Assembly: GCA_033763995.1 (NCBI GenBank)
Contig: JANRJL010000002.1
Span: forward strand, 1-64,000
Origin: GCA-2737725 sp033763995
Lineage (GTDB): Bacteria > Pseudomonadota > Alphaproteobacteria > Rhodospirillales > Rhodospirillaceae
DNA: 64,000 nt
Reading direction: 5' to 3'
Below the pieces are notes generated by a model. It did not search any database and was not told the origin of the DNA. It worked only from the letters and a program-made list of their open reading frames with translations. Shown piece by piece: positions 9,196 through 17,311 of this stretch. How positions within the stretch are numbered: the stretch's first letter is position 1; each line of letters begins with the position of its first letter. Position numbers and translations under genes: made by a program.

Positions 9196-10917
9196 ATGGC
9201 CGATTCGGCCCGGATTAAGTTTGAGGTTCAGCTCTTCAAGGGCAACAAGTGGCACATCAATGATGTTGTCCCAACGGAGGAGTCTGCCCGGCGTAAAGCC
9301 GAAGAACTCCTCGCGCTCAAGACGACCGAGGGCGTGCGGATCGTCAAGGAATCTCATTTCGGGTCGGATAATCGGCGCGAAACCGAAATTTACAAACAAA
9401 TGAAGGAAATGGAGAAGGAAGAAGACTTCTCCATCACACCCGTCGACGAAACTCCCTTGTGCGAGCAAGTCAGCGATTACTACGCCACCGATGCCCGCAC
9501 GACCATGGCACGGCTGTTCTCGAAGTATCTCGAAAAGGTCGAGATGACGCCGCTTGAGATGCTGCATAGCCACAAGAGTCTTAAGCGCGTTCTGAACATG
9601 GACACCATGGTGCCCTCGGCGGTCGACAAGATCGCGGCTTTGCACGCCCGCGCCACCAACACCGATAGCCGCAAGCGCAAGGACATCATTTATCAGGCCG
9701 TCGACCGTATCGCCGCGCGCGCGCGCGAGGTCGACAACAAACCCCTGCCCGAACTCAAGGGCAGCACGCTTGACGAACTGTGGACGCAGATCGACGGCAA
9801 GTTCAAGGACGAAGAAGAACGCAAATACATGGCCAACGTGGCGCTTGCGCGCGCGTCGTCCAATTGGACCGGCTGGCTGGGCAAAATGTCCGAGCTGCTG
9901 CCCATGGCGAAGAACCTGAAGGACGATCGCGCGCGGACCATGGTCGACGAGATGATGGCCGACATCTTGATCGCCAAGACCGTCGTGAAGGATGTGATCG
10001 GCGTCTCCAAGCACATGGGCGACGCCATCATGCGCATGCTCGACTTGGTGGAGGGAAAGTGCCAACCCACGAAGTTCGCCGCCGAGGAATTGGTGGGCCT
10101 GCTGAATTTCCTCTTCCCCGCCGACCTGCTGCCGCGCGCCAAGAAAATCCTGTTCGACCGCATCGAGCGCGATCTTCGCGGCCCGACCCGTTTGACGAAC
10201 AGCGAGGAGCCATCGGCCGACAAGGATTTCTTCGTGCTCTTGCTGAACCGCGTGATCACCGATCAGGGCGTGACGGGCGGACGCAGTATGGCCGTGGGCC
10301 TCACCGAACGCTGGGCGAGACTGATCAATCTCGGTGGAGCGAGCGGCCGCAAGAAGGCCATGGAAGAGGTTCGCGACAAGCTGACCTCGACCACGCGCAA
10401 GTTTGTCTACCTCCTGTCGATGTACGACCCGACCGGCGACGCCATGCTGACGGATGCCATCACGGGGCAGCTCAAGACGTTTGTCGCTCAGCTCGATACG
10501 ATTCAAAAGATCGCTCCCGAGGCAAAAACGCAAAAAGCCCGCCTGCAAGAGGCCACACAGGTTCAACGTTTGGTCTTGGACTCGCAGTTGGATGACGGCC
10601 TCAAGGCGGCTTTGGCCAAGAAGTTCGATGACGTGGTTTCCGATTATCTCATCACCAACAAAGTTATCGAGCGCATCGACGATAAGGCGCTGCCTTTCCG
10701 CGACCGCGCCAAACGGCTGGTGATGTTCTGCACGGGCGGCGTCTTGACCGAGGGCAAGGCCAAGACGATCGCCCGCGACAGCGTCGTCGGCTACCTGCGG
10801 CGCAAGGATTTTATCAGCGAGTATACGGCCGATATCGCCGAACCGGCAGAGAAAGAGGCCGCCATCCGCGAGTTTTACGCCTTGCTGGCCAAGACCGGTT
10901 TCGACGTTCGCGGCTAG
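9196..10917 (+). CDS. conserved protein of unknown function, largely alpha-helical
   Basis: 573 residues, no family recognised with confidence. The first ~60 residues (IKFEVQLFKGNKWHINDVVP then TEESARRKAEELLALKTTEGVRIVKE) look like a small beta-alpha domain that I associate with alphaproteobacterial proteins of unknown role. The rest is charged and helix-rich with no membrane segment or signal peptide, so it is probably cytosolic. Repeated Arg/Lys/Asp-rich helices (for example RKAMEEVRDKLTSTTRKF) suggest a scaffold. ATG 9178 is also in frame; 9196 is preferred because GGGAG lies ten bases before it. It ends four bases into the convergent symporter gene. Confidence 0.7.
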   Translation: MADSARIKFEVQLFKGNKWHINDVVPTEESARRKAEELLALKTTEGVRIVKESHFGSDNRRETEIYKQMKEMEKEEDFSITPVDETPLCEQVSDYYATDARTTMARLFSKYLEKVEMTPLEMLHSHKSLKRVLNMDTMVPSAVDKIAALHARATNTDSRKRKDIIYQAVDRIAARAREVDNKPLPELKGSTLDELWTQIDGKFKDEEERKYMANVALARASSNWTGWLGKMSELLPMAKNLKDDRARTMVDEMMADILIAKTVVKDVIGVSKHMGDAIMRMLDLVEGKCQPTKFAAEELVGLLNFLFPADLLPRAKKILFDRIERDLRGPTRLTNSEEPSADKDFFVLLLNRVITDQGVTGGRSMAVGLTERWARLINLGGASGRKKAMEEVRDKLTSTTRKFVYLLSMYDPTGDAMLTDAITGQLKTFVAQLDTIQKIAPEAKTQKARLQEATQVQRLVLDSQLDDGLKAALAKKFDDVVSDYLITNKVIERIDDKALPFRDRAKRLVMFCTGGVLTEGKAKTIARDSVVGYLRRKDFISEYTADIAEPAEKEAAIREFYALLAKTGFDVRG

Positions 10918-12308
10918 GTCGAGGCGCTCGGCGCCGCCGTTTCATTCCGTAGCGTGGCCTTCAGTTTAGCCTCATCGAGATCATAGAGACTCAACAACGC
11001 CGCGCTCAGCAATGACGCGGCGGCTGGAAAGACCGCCATGCCGATGTAAATCGCCGACAGCGCGGCGTCCGGCTGCGCCACAATAGCGCCGCCCTGGGAC
11101 GATTCGAATCCGGCCGCGCTCAGATAACCGCCGAAGATCAATGGACCGAAGGCGGCCGCCAGCTTTTCCATAGTCGAATAGAGCCCGGCATAGACCCCTT
11201 CGCGGTTGATGCCTGTTCGGCGGCGGTCGTACTCGATGGTGTCGGGCAAAATCGCAAAGCCCATGACCAAAATGCCCGCCACAGCCGCCCCTAGCAGGAA
11301 CAGCCGCGCGCCCAACAGCGCGGTAGTCTCCCCCTCCTGCGACAGAAGCCAGGTCAGCATGATGATCGCGTAACTCACGGCTGCCAGCATGAAGCCATTG
11401 CGCTTCCCGATCCGTCGGCCCGCCCACGTCCACGCCGGAATAGCGAGTAAAGTGCCCAAGGGAAAAAACGAGCCGAAGGCAATCAACAGAGCTTGTTGAT
11501 TCTTTAGCACGTAGACGCCGAAAAAGATGAGTGCCGCGTTGGAACTGGCCTGTGCCGTCAACTGCAGCAGCTTAACGCCCAAATAAACGACAAAGGGACG
11601 ATTGCCCATGACGAGGCGGATTTGCTCCGCTAGCGCCGGACGCGGCCCCTCGGTGCGCTCCGTGCGCGGTGCTCTTGCACTGCTGAGAAATGCCACCAGC
11701 ATGCTCAGCGCCATGACGCCGCCGACGAGCCAACCAAACAACGCGTAGCCCTGTTGTGCGCCAAAAACCTTGGTCAGTTGCGCCGTGCCGAGAAAGATGA
11801 ACAGCGACGACGTCGTGAAGAACACGACGCGGTACGACATCAGCACCGTGCGCTCATGGTAGTGCTCGGTCATTTCCGCCGGCATGGCGAGATAGGGAAT
11901 ATTGAAGATCGTGTAGGCCGTGTTGAACAAAAATAGGAGGGCCGCGACATAGACCACGCGTGTCGTCATGTCGTCGATCATCGACACGTTGAAAACCAGA
12001 ACGAAACTCACGAAGCAGGCAGCCGCGCCCCACAGCAAGTAAACCCGCCGGCGCCCGAACCGCGATTGCGTGCGATCGCTGACATGGCCCATCAGCGGAT
12101 CGATGATCATGTCGTAAAGGCGTGAGGCGAAAATAATCGCCCCGGCGATAGCCGCCTCGATGCCCAACACCGTGGTCAAATAACCCAACATGATCGTGAC
12201 GAGCACGCCGATCATGGTGGAGGTGCCGTGGGTGCCCGCCGCCCAGCCGATCTGCTGGCCGAGGCTTAAGGTCGATGGCGGGTTTGGGGCGGTCACGGGC
12301 GGCGTCAT
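10914..12308 (-). CDS. MFS symporter of the GPH (glycoside-pentoside-hexuronide:cation) family
   Basis: 464 residues with 12 predicted hydrophobic helices. The signature DPLMGHVSDRTQSRFGRRRVYLLWG between helices 2 and 3 is the GPH-family loop, and helix 10 has EYDRRRTGINREGVYAGLYSTMEKLAAAFGP, also characteristic. It should move a glycoside or similar small organic molecule with a cation across the inner membrane. It overlaps the next gene on the same strand by four bases (ATGA), so they form an operon. A second member lies at 61753-63105. Confidence 0.88.
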   Translation of the reverse strand: MTPPVTAPNPPSTLSLGQQIGWAAGTHGTSTMIGVLVTIMLGYLTTVLGIEAAIAGAIIFASRLYDMIIDPLMGHVSDRTQSRFGRRRVYLLWGAAACFVSFVLVFNVSMIDDMTTRVVYVAALLFLFNTAYTIFNIPYLAMPAEMTEHYHERTVLMSYRVVFFTTSSLFIFLGTAQLTKVFGAQQGYALFGWLVGGVMALSMLVAFLSSARAPRTERTEGPRPALAEQIRLVMGNRPFVVYLGVKLLQLTAQASSNAALIFFGVYVLKNQQALLIAFGSFFPLGTLLAIPAWTWAGRRIGKRNGFMLAAVSYAIIMLTWLLSQEGETTALLGARLFLLGAAVAGILVMGFAILPDTIEYDRRRTGINREGVYAGLYSTMEKLAAAFGPLIFGGYLSAAGFESSQGGAIVAQPDAALSAIYIGMAVFPAAASLLSAALLSLYDLDEAKLKATLRNETAAPSAST

Positions 12309-12946
12309 GCCGCGTCCCGCTGATCAGCCAGCGAGACGACGTGACCCACGTAATCGGGTTTCTCAATACAGTCGAGTACGAATACAGCCAAGTCATCGCG
12401 GGAGACGCTGCGACCGCCCGGGACGTTGCGGTTTTTCTCGACATGATACGAGCCGCGTGCTGGCGTGTTGTAGAGCATGGGGGCCCGCACGACGACGCCT
12501 TCGAGCCTGGCGGAGAGCACCATGCGCTCCATTGCCTGCATGTCGCCGTAGTAGTTCCGGCGCAGGTAAAGATAGATTTTGCGGCGAAGGCCGGGGCGCG
12601 TGAAATCCAATGCCGCGCCGAAGGATGAAATGGCCACCAACCGCTTGACGCTATGCGCTTTCATGCCGTCGATCACGTTGCGGTGGGCTTCGGTATTGAG
12701 CCAATAGCGCTTGTCGAGCAAATCGCGCTTGCCCACGGTGGTGATGACGGCATCGGCCCCCTTGAGGCCGTCGATCACCGATTGCCGGTCGAAGGCATCG
12801 CCGAATCTCCTTTCGACCTTTGCGGGATCGCCCTTGATGTTGGCAGGGGTCCTCGCCAAGCCAATGACCGTGTGGCCGCGCTTCAGCGCCTCGGCAATCA
12901 GCCGCTCGCCGGTCATGCCGCCGGCACCCAAAATTGCGATCCGCAT
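12305..12946 (-). CDS. NAD(P)-binding atypical SDR protein (NmrA/NAD(P)H-binding type)
   Basis: 213 residues. The Rossmann glycine motif AILGAGGMTGERLIAEAL is at the N-terminus, followed by GHTVIGLARTPANI and DAFDRQSVIDGLKGADAVITTVG, which match the NAD(P)H-binding (PF13460) atypical short-chain dehydrogenase family. There is no canonical YxxxK; GSYHVEKN is in that general area. Such proteins are redox sensors or act on quinones, flavins or furanones. It is the first gene of a two-gene operon with the GPH symporter (4-bp overlap). Confidence 0.8.
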   Translation of the reverse strand: MRIAILGAGGMTGERLIAEALKRGHTVIGLARTPANIKGDPAKVERRFGDAFDRQSVIDGLKGADAVITTVGKRDLLDKRYWLNTEAHRNVIDGMKAHSVKRLVAISSFGAALDFTRPGLRRKIYLYLRRNYYGDMQAMERMVLSARLEGVVVRAPMLYNTPARGSYHVEKNRNVPGGRSVSRDDLAVFVLDCIEKPDYVGHVVSLADQRDAA

Positions 12947-13033
12947 GTGGTCAGGCCCTTACTTCGTCCGCGCGCCATGCCCCGATCATGGGGTATTCTG
13001 ACTGAAATGCAACGCGGCATGCGGGAGCGGCCA

Positions 13034-13396
13034 ATGGATGAATTCGTGAAACTGGTGCGCCGGCAGCGCGATGCGTTCACGCGCAAGGATGTGAGTGCGT
13101 TGACGGCGGATCTAGCGGACGACTACGCGTGGTTTCGCATCACCGAAGACGGCAGCGCGATCAAGTCCGCCTCGGGAAAAGCCGAAGTCGCCGAACGCAT
13201 GGGTACATTTTTCAAGACCGTGCCCTACACAGGTTCGCGCGTCGAGCGGGCGATGACGGTGGGCAATTACATTGTCGCCGAAGAGCAGGACACTTTCGAC
13301 ACGCCGCAAGGACCCAGGACCCAGATCACGCTCGGCGTCTATGAGATCAAGGACGGCAAGTTTCGTCGGGCCTGGGCTTTTCCCGTAAAGACTTGA
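13034..13396 (+). CDS. NTF2-like (SnoaL-type) protein
   Basis: 120 residues from the ATG at 13034, chosen because GGGAG stands six bases upstream; in-frame codons extend further 5' but overlap the divergent gene. The pattern (helix RQRDAFTRKDVSALTADLADDYAWFRI, then TPQGPRTQITLGVYEIKDGKFRRAWAF) is that of nuclear transport factor 2-like domains. No catalytic Asp/His pair of ketosteroid isomerases is clear. It is cytosolic and lies 30 bp before the Rieske oxygenase gene; small NTF2-fold subunits often accompany such oxygenases, but this one is smaller than a typical beta subunit (about 160 residues). Confidence 0.75.
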   Translation: MDEFVKLVRRQRDAFTRKDVSALTADLADDYAWFRITEDGSAIKSASGKAEVAERMGTFFKTVPYTGSRVERAMTVGNYIVAEEQDTFDTPQGPRTQITLGVYEIKDGKFRRAWAFPVKT

Positions 13397-13426
13397 GACG
13401 AATTTTGAGCAAGAGGACCCGCGGAC

Positions 13427-14605
13427 ATGTTCACCAACGTCTGGTATGTCGCCGAACGCAGCGCCAATGTTGCCGCCGAGCCGGTCAAGGTTCGAATGCT
13501 GGGCTGCGATTTCGTGCTCTTCCGCGACACCAAGGGGCAGGTCGCTTGCCTCAGCAATGTCTGCCCGCATCGCGGCGCCAACCTTGCCGGTGGACGCTGC
13601 CGCGACGATGGCACCCTGGCATGCCCCTACCACGGCTGGCGCTTCAACCGCGACGGGCAGTGCGTGAGGATTCCGTCGCAAACGGACCCAGATGCAGTCA
13701 TGTTGCAACTTGCCAAAGTCGACTCATATCCCGTGCGGGAACAGAACGGCTTGATTTGGGTGTTTTTGGGCGACGAGCCCGAGGCGGCCTCTCCACCGCT
13801 CGATATCCCTGAAGTGGGAAACGCGGCCTATCGGCAAATCGACTTTAACGAAGTTTGGAACTGCAATTATGAACGCGCGGTGGAGATCGACCTTGACTAC
13901 GTTCACTCTCATTTCGTCCATGGCGCCTGGGGCGAGGAACACCGCGCCCGGCCGCCCGATCATGTCGTCGAAGATTTCTCGGAACATGGATTCGCCAGTC
14001 ATCTGATCGCGCGCTCCCAGCCCAATCGCGGCATCTGGCGGTTCCTGCGCAAGGAAGGCAAGGGCGTGCCGTCATACTTGAAGTTCAAGCTGCCGGGCTT
14101 TTGCCGGCGCGTGCAGGTCTTCATCGGCGGCGAAGGATCGCCGATGCATTTTGTGTTCTACCACTTCGCCACACCCATCAATGCCGAGCAGGTTCAGAAT
14201 CGCCTGTTGTTCTTCAGGAGCTTTCTCAAGCATCCCTTCTTCGACAAGACCAATATCAAGCGCAATGAGCGCGCGATTCGAGAGGACCGTAAAATCTGCG
14301 AAGAAATTTTTCCCAAAGCACCGGCCGCGGCGCGCGATTGGGAAATTCAGACCGAGCATGACCACTTGGTCGGCGCCTTTCACCGTATCCTTGGGTTCAT
14401 GCGCGCCAAGGGCTGGCAGATCGACACGGCGGCCATGGATGAGATGGCCAAGGCCAACAAACCGCTGATGATTCCTTCTCCGGCGCGCCGTCAGAACTCT
14501 GCGGAATGGGCCTTTCCAACCGTGCCTAGGATTGCGCCTCACCAGACCATGCAGGCCAAAGCGGCAGAGTTAGGACTCAGGCGCTGGGAAGCTCGAGGGC
14601 AGTGA
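13427..14605 (+). CDS. Rieske non-heme iron oxygenase, alpha subunit
   Basis: 392 residues. The Rieske [2Fe-2S] ligands are visible as CPHRGANLAGGRC (C46, H48) and CPYHGW (C66, H69). The catalytic domain has EIDLDYVHSHFVHG near residue 150, which carries the mononuclear iron His ligands and the bridging Asp expected in aromatic-ring-hydroxylating and O-demethylating oxygenases. An electron-donating reductase is not adjacent. Substrate is unknown; single-component oxygenases of this size include phthalate- and vanillate-type enzymes. The last 29 bp overlap the convergent bufC-like gene. Confidence 0.88.
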   Translation: MFTNVWYVAERSANVAAEPVKVRMLGCDFVLFRDTKGQVACLSNVCPHRGANLAGGRCRDDGTLACPYHGWRFNRDGQCVRIPSQTDPDAVMLQLAKVDSYPVREQNGLIWVFLGDEPEAASPPLDIPEVGNAAYRQIDFNEVWNCNYERAVEIDLDYVHSHFVHGAWGEEHRARPPDHVVEDFSEHGFASHLIARSQPNRGIWRFLRKEGKGVPSYLKFKLPGFCRRVQVFIGGEGSPMHFVFYHFATPINAEQVQNRLLFFRSFLKHPFFDKTNIKRNERAIREDRKICEEIFPKAPAAARDWEIQTEHDHLVGAFHRILGFMRAKGWQIDTAAMDEMAKANKPLMIPSPARRQNSAEWAFPTVPRIAPHQTMQAKAAELGLRRWEARGQ

Positions 14606-15344
14606 AACTGCCGCCCAGAAAATGCTGCTGCAGCGCACCTTGAAGATCGAACGTCGATTCCATTTCCATCGCTGCGTCCGCGGATTGCGCCATGGTCTGC
14701 CCGGCCATGCACGCGCGCAGGAAGGCCGCGTCCGCCAAGGAGATCAAACGGACACCGACATGATAGCGCGGGCGTGAAATCAGCACGCTCTCGCTAACCG
14801 TCATGTCGACGGCAGGGACCTCGGTCACGTCGGGCTGATTCACCGTCCAAATGCGGTGAATTGGAAACGACGAGGAAATAAGTCGCGTGGCCGGATGGAC
14901 GCGCAATTTAACGTCGCCAATGCACGCCGGTTCTATAGTGCTGAGAGTAGCCGGATCCAGCGGCGGGGCGTCGGCCGCGAAATAGGCTTCACCGCGCGCC
15001 CACTCAAGCCGGGCGACATCGGGCAAATAAGGCAACGCTTGGGTCTTGTCATGGGAGGCTACAAAATCGGCAAAGCTTGCGCCGTAAAGCGACAACTGCG
15101 GCACATGGGGCACGTGCCGCACGACGAACTCGCGCGCCAGCGCATGGAAGAAGCGCTTGCCAACGATGCGTTGCGCGACCGGATAGGCCGCGGCCAGCAC
15201 TTCAATCAGGCTCGCCTGAACATTGTTGCGATAGACGCCGATGCGCCGGCTGATCGGGCCACGGGTAGCACGCACATGCCGAGCGATGACGTCATCCTCG
15301 CTCAAGACCGTGGCGCGAAAAGTCTGCTGGAGCTCAAGCAACAC
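14577..15344 (-). CDS. bufC: BufC/HvfC-like partner protein (DUF2063) of the MNIO enzyme
   Basis: 255 residues. The N-terminal part (LLELQQTFRATVLSEDD, then GVYRNNVQASLIEVLAAAYP and FFHALAREFV) is the DUF2063 'putative DNA-binding' domain found beside DUF692/MNIO enzymes and now known as the HvfC/BufC partner that presents the precursor peptide. The GTG at 15344 is preferred: AAGGAG lies seven bases upstream, giving an 11-bp overlap with bufB. An ATG at 15371 is also in frame. Role: delivery of bufferin precursors to the MNIO for cysteine modification. It is the last gene of the operon. Confidence 0.85.
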   Translation of the reverse strand: MLLELQQTFRATVLSEDDVIARHVRATRGPISRRIGVYRNNVQASLIEVLAAAYPVAQRIVGKRFFHALAREFVVRHVPHVPQLSLYGASFADFVASHDKTQALPYLPDVARLEWARGEAYFAADAPPLDPATLSTIEPACIGDVKLRVHPATRLISSSFPIHRIWTVNQPDVTEVPAVDMTVSESVLISRPRYHVGVRLISLADAAFLRACMAGQTMAQSADAAMEMESTFDLQGALQQHFLGGSFTALELPSA

Positions 15345-16248
15345 GTGCGCGCTCCTTGACGGACAGTTCATCCATGATGCTCTGCGCGCGGCCGGCCTCG
15401 CGGGACAGCTCGGCGAAAGCCGGAATATCCATGTCCCACTCGATCAGGGTCGGCGCGGCGCCGATGCGGGCGACAAGCTCGCGATAGAGCGTCCAGACGG
15501 GATCACAGACATGGGCGCCGTGTGTGTCCACCAGAACGCGGCTTTCGCCCTCGTCCTCGACGGAGTGTCCGGCCAGGTGGATTTCGCCGATCATGGATGC
15601 TGGAATCTGCGATAAATAATGTCTCGCATCGAATCCGTTGTTCGCCGCGCTGACAAAGACGTTGTTCGCGTCTAACAACAGACCGCAGCCTGTACGGTCG
15701 GCGAGCCGAGTTAGAAATTCCCATTCGGGCATCGTCGTTGCCGTGAACTCGAGATAAGACGAGGGATTCTCGATCAAGATCCGGCGGCCAAAGGCATCCT
15801 GCGCGCGCGAGATGTTGTCCGCGACGACCTTAAAGGACTCCTCCGTATAGGGCAGCGGCAGCAAATCGTTGATATAGGCGCCGTCGATAACGCTCCAGGA
15901 CAGATGCTCGGACACGAGGCCCGGCCTGACGCGCTCAAACAACCTTTGCAGCCGCTCGAGATGCGCCGCATCGACGCCTTGGGCAGAGCCCAACGATAAC
16001 CCCACGCCATGGCAACTGATCGGATGACGTTTGCGGATCTCGTCGAGCATGGCAAGCCGCGGCCCACCGTCGCTCAAGAACGTTTCACTGTGAATTTCAA
16101 ACCAGGCCGCCGCGGGAGGCGCATCATCGGGCGCTTCGGCGAGTTCCGGCAGGTGCTGAAGACGAAGCCCGACCCCCGCCATAGCAAGGATCGGGCTCGT
16201 GGTGTTTCCTCGAGACGGGGATTTAGTTAATGGATCGCGCTGGTCCAC
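15334..16248 (-). CDS. bufB: multinuclear non-heme iron oxidase (MNIO, DUF692), BufB-like
   Basis: 304 residues of the DUF692 TIM-barrel family. Landmarks are AGVGLRLQH at 23, FEIHSETF near 48, ISCHGVGLSLGS near 77, SEHLSWS near 112, ILIENPSSYLEF near 157, DANNVFVSAANNG near 194 and GEIHLAGHS near 221; the His, Asp, Glu and Asn residues there are the iron ligands known in MbnB and BufB. It oxidises cysteines of a precursor peptide; for bufferins the reported product is thiooxazole. The GTG at 16248 has GAGGCGG just upstream and is preferred over the internal ATG at 16182. It follows a bufferin precursor by 33 bp. Confidence 0.9.
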   Translation of the reverse strand: MDQRDPLTKSPSRGNTTSPILAMAGVGLRLQHLPELAEAPDDAPPAAAWFEIHSETFLSDGGPRLAMLDEIRKRHPISCHGVGLSLGSAQGVDAAHLERLQRLFERVRPGLVSEHLSWSVIDGAYINDLLPLPYTEESFKVVADNISRAQDAFGRRILIENPSSYLEFTATTMPEWEFLTRLADRTGCGLLLDANNVFVSAANNGFDARHYLSQIPASMIGEIHLAGHSVEDEGESRVLVDTHGAHVCDPVWTLYRELVARIGAAPTLIEWDMDIPAFAELSREAGRAQSIMDELSVKERARVA

Positions 16249-16281
16249 GTCCGCCTCAACAGAATGACTCGCGGCGGAAAA

Positions 16282-16581
16282 TTAGCCGCCCTTTTTCTCC
16301 GGCGTGCCTTTGCCTTGGAAGGCTTCTTTCTTGCCGCCCATCTTCTCGCAGCTGCCGGCATCGACATACTTCCACTCGTTGCCGTCGAAATCGACTTTCG
16401 ACTGCGCTTGGCACGAATGCGCGCCGTTCGCGGCGGCGCATTGATTTTCACCGGCCTTGGAAATTCCGTAGCACTTTTCCTTGCCGGATTGAGCGACGGC
16501 CGTGGTCGGCATCGCGAAGGCGGCCATGGTCACGGCGCCGGCGACGGCGGCGGCAAGGGTCTTCAGGTTTAGTTCAGTCAT
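16282..16581 (-). CDS. bufA1: bufferin precursor (DUF2282, BufA1-type), copy proximal to bufB
   Basis: 99 residues. A Sec signal peptide (residues 1-30, ending TTAVAQ) precedes a DUF2282 core with four cysteines: EKCYGISKAGENQC (C37, C48), GAHSC (C57) and DAGSC (C78). The tail GKKEAFQGKGTPEKKGG is Lys/Gly-rich as in other members. DUF2282 proteins are the substrates of BufB/BufC and become copper-binding peptides exported to the periplasm. AGGAG stands eight bases before the ATG. It directly precedes bufB and bufC and is probably co-transcribed with them. Confidence 0.88.
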   Translation of the reverse strand: MTELNLKTLAAAVAGAVTMAAFAMPTTAVAQSGKEKCYGISKAGENQCAAANGAHSCQAQSKVDFDGNEWKYVDAGSCEKMGGKKEAFQGKGTPEKKGG

Positions 16582-16695
16582 GGAGGTCTCCTGTGTTGGC
16601 GAGAACGACGGTTGTTCATCGGGCCGCGTGTTGACCGAACTGGTCCCCTGTTCGCGGCGAGGGGAGTCTTACAGGACTTGGCCGGGTCGCCACGA

Positions 16696-16710
16696 ATCAA
16701 ACTTATGTGA
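16696..16710 (-). promoter_or_regulatory. candidate bufferin-operon operator, copy C
   Basis: ATCAAACTTATGTGA, 115-129 bp upstream of the proximal precursor's ATG. It matches the site upstream of the distal precursor (17241-17255) at 13 of 15 positions. On the coding strand it reads TCACATAAGTTTGAT. Function is inferred from recurrence and position only. Confidence 0.4.
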
Positions 16711-16770
16711 AGATCTGCATTTTCGCGGTGCGAAACGATGGATTGCGCTTTCGTGGATGCAGTGCAGCGG

Positions 16771-16794
16771 TTGAATCACGGTGATGTGATTCAA
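16771..16794. promoter_or_regulatory. perfect 9-bp inverted repeat containing bufferin motif, copy A
   Basis: TTGAATCAC and GTGATTCAA are exact reverse complements separated by six bases. The internal part 16775-16789 (ATCACGGTGATGTGA) matches the motif at 17241-17255 at 13 of 15 positions. It lies 36 bp after the distal precursor's stop and about 190 bp before the proximal precursor. It may be an operator; a terminator is less likely because no T-run follows on either strand. Two GANTC sites lie in its arms. Confidence 0.45.
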
Positions 16795-16830
16795 GTTTGG
16801 CTCATCCGAATTGGAACAAAAGTGGATTGA

Positions 16831-17160
16831 CTAGCGTTGTGGCGGAATCGGTGTTTTTTGCGCGGGGCGGCCGATACCCTCAAAGGCGGTAAGTTGACCA
16901 CCCAGGTCCTGGCAGGTTCCCATGGGAACCCATTTCCAGTCTTCGCCGCTGTAGTCGACTGTCGAGCAACCACCACAGGTATGACTGCCGCTGAGCGACT
17001 GACAGCCGTTCTCGCCTGCCTTGGCAATGCCGTAGCACTTTTCTTTGCCTTTGCCGTCGTTGGGGGCGCCCACGGCAGACGTGCTCGCAAGTGCAGCCGC
17101 CAGGGCTGCCGTCAAAACTGCGGCGGCAAACGGGTCGCGGAATGTGTCGAACTTGGCCAT
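16831..17160 (-). CDS. second bufferin precursor (DUF2282), with an extra cysteine
   Basis: 109 residues from the ATG at 17160. A signal peptide (to about residue 32, ASTSAVGA) precedes the DUF2282 core EKCYGIAKAGENGC (C42, C53), GSHTCGGCSTVD (C62, C65) and VPMGTC (C83). The fifth cysteine makes a CxxC that the neighbouring precursor (HSCQAQS) lacks. The tail is Pro-rich (PAQKTPIPPQR) instead of Lys-rich. It is transcribed first, 249 bp ahead of the other precursor, on the same strand as bufB and bufC, and is presumably modified by the same enzymes. Confidence 0.85.
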   Translation of the reverse strand: MAKFDTFRDPFAAAVLTAALAAALASTSAVGAPNDGKGKEKCYGIAKAGENGCQSLSGSHTCGGCSTVDYSGEDWKWVPMGTCQDLGGQLTAFEGIGRPAQKTPIPPQR

Positions 17161-17240
17161 TAATGACTTCACGCCGCGTCGCGCGGCAAAAGGACTGGAG
17201 ATTTGGCCTTGAATTAGCACTTCGAAGGCAAGAGCTACCA

Positions 17241-17255
17241 ATCACACTGATGTGA
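17241..17255 (-). promoter_or_regulatory. candidate bufferin-operon operator, copy B
   Basis: ATCACACTGATGTGA, 81-95 bp upstream of the distal precursor's ATG. It contains a short dyad, TCACA and TGTGA separated by four bases. Related copies occur at 16775-16789 and 16696-16710 in the same orientation relative to the genes. Function is inferred. Confidence 0.45.
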
Positions 17256-17311
17256 AAGCCGGCAGCATTGCAAAGGCTGGAATTTGGCAGCCCCACAGTC
17301 GCAACGCGGGC

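Noticed and set aside
16771..16794. Inverted repeat as terminator of the distal bufferin gene
   Set aside because: No T-run follows on the minus strand, and part of the repeat recurs upstream of the other precursor, which fits an operator better.
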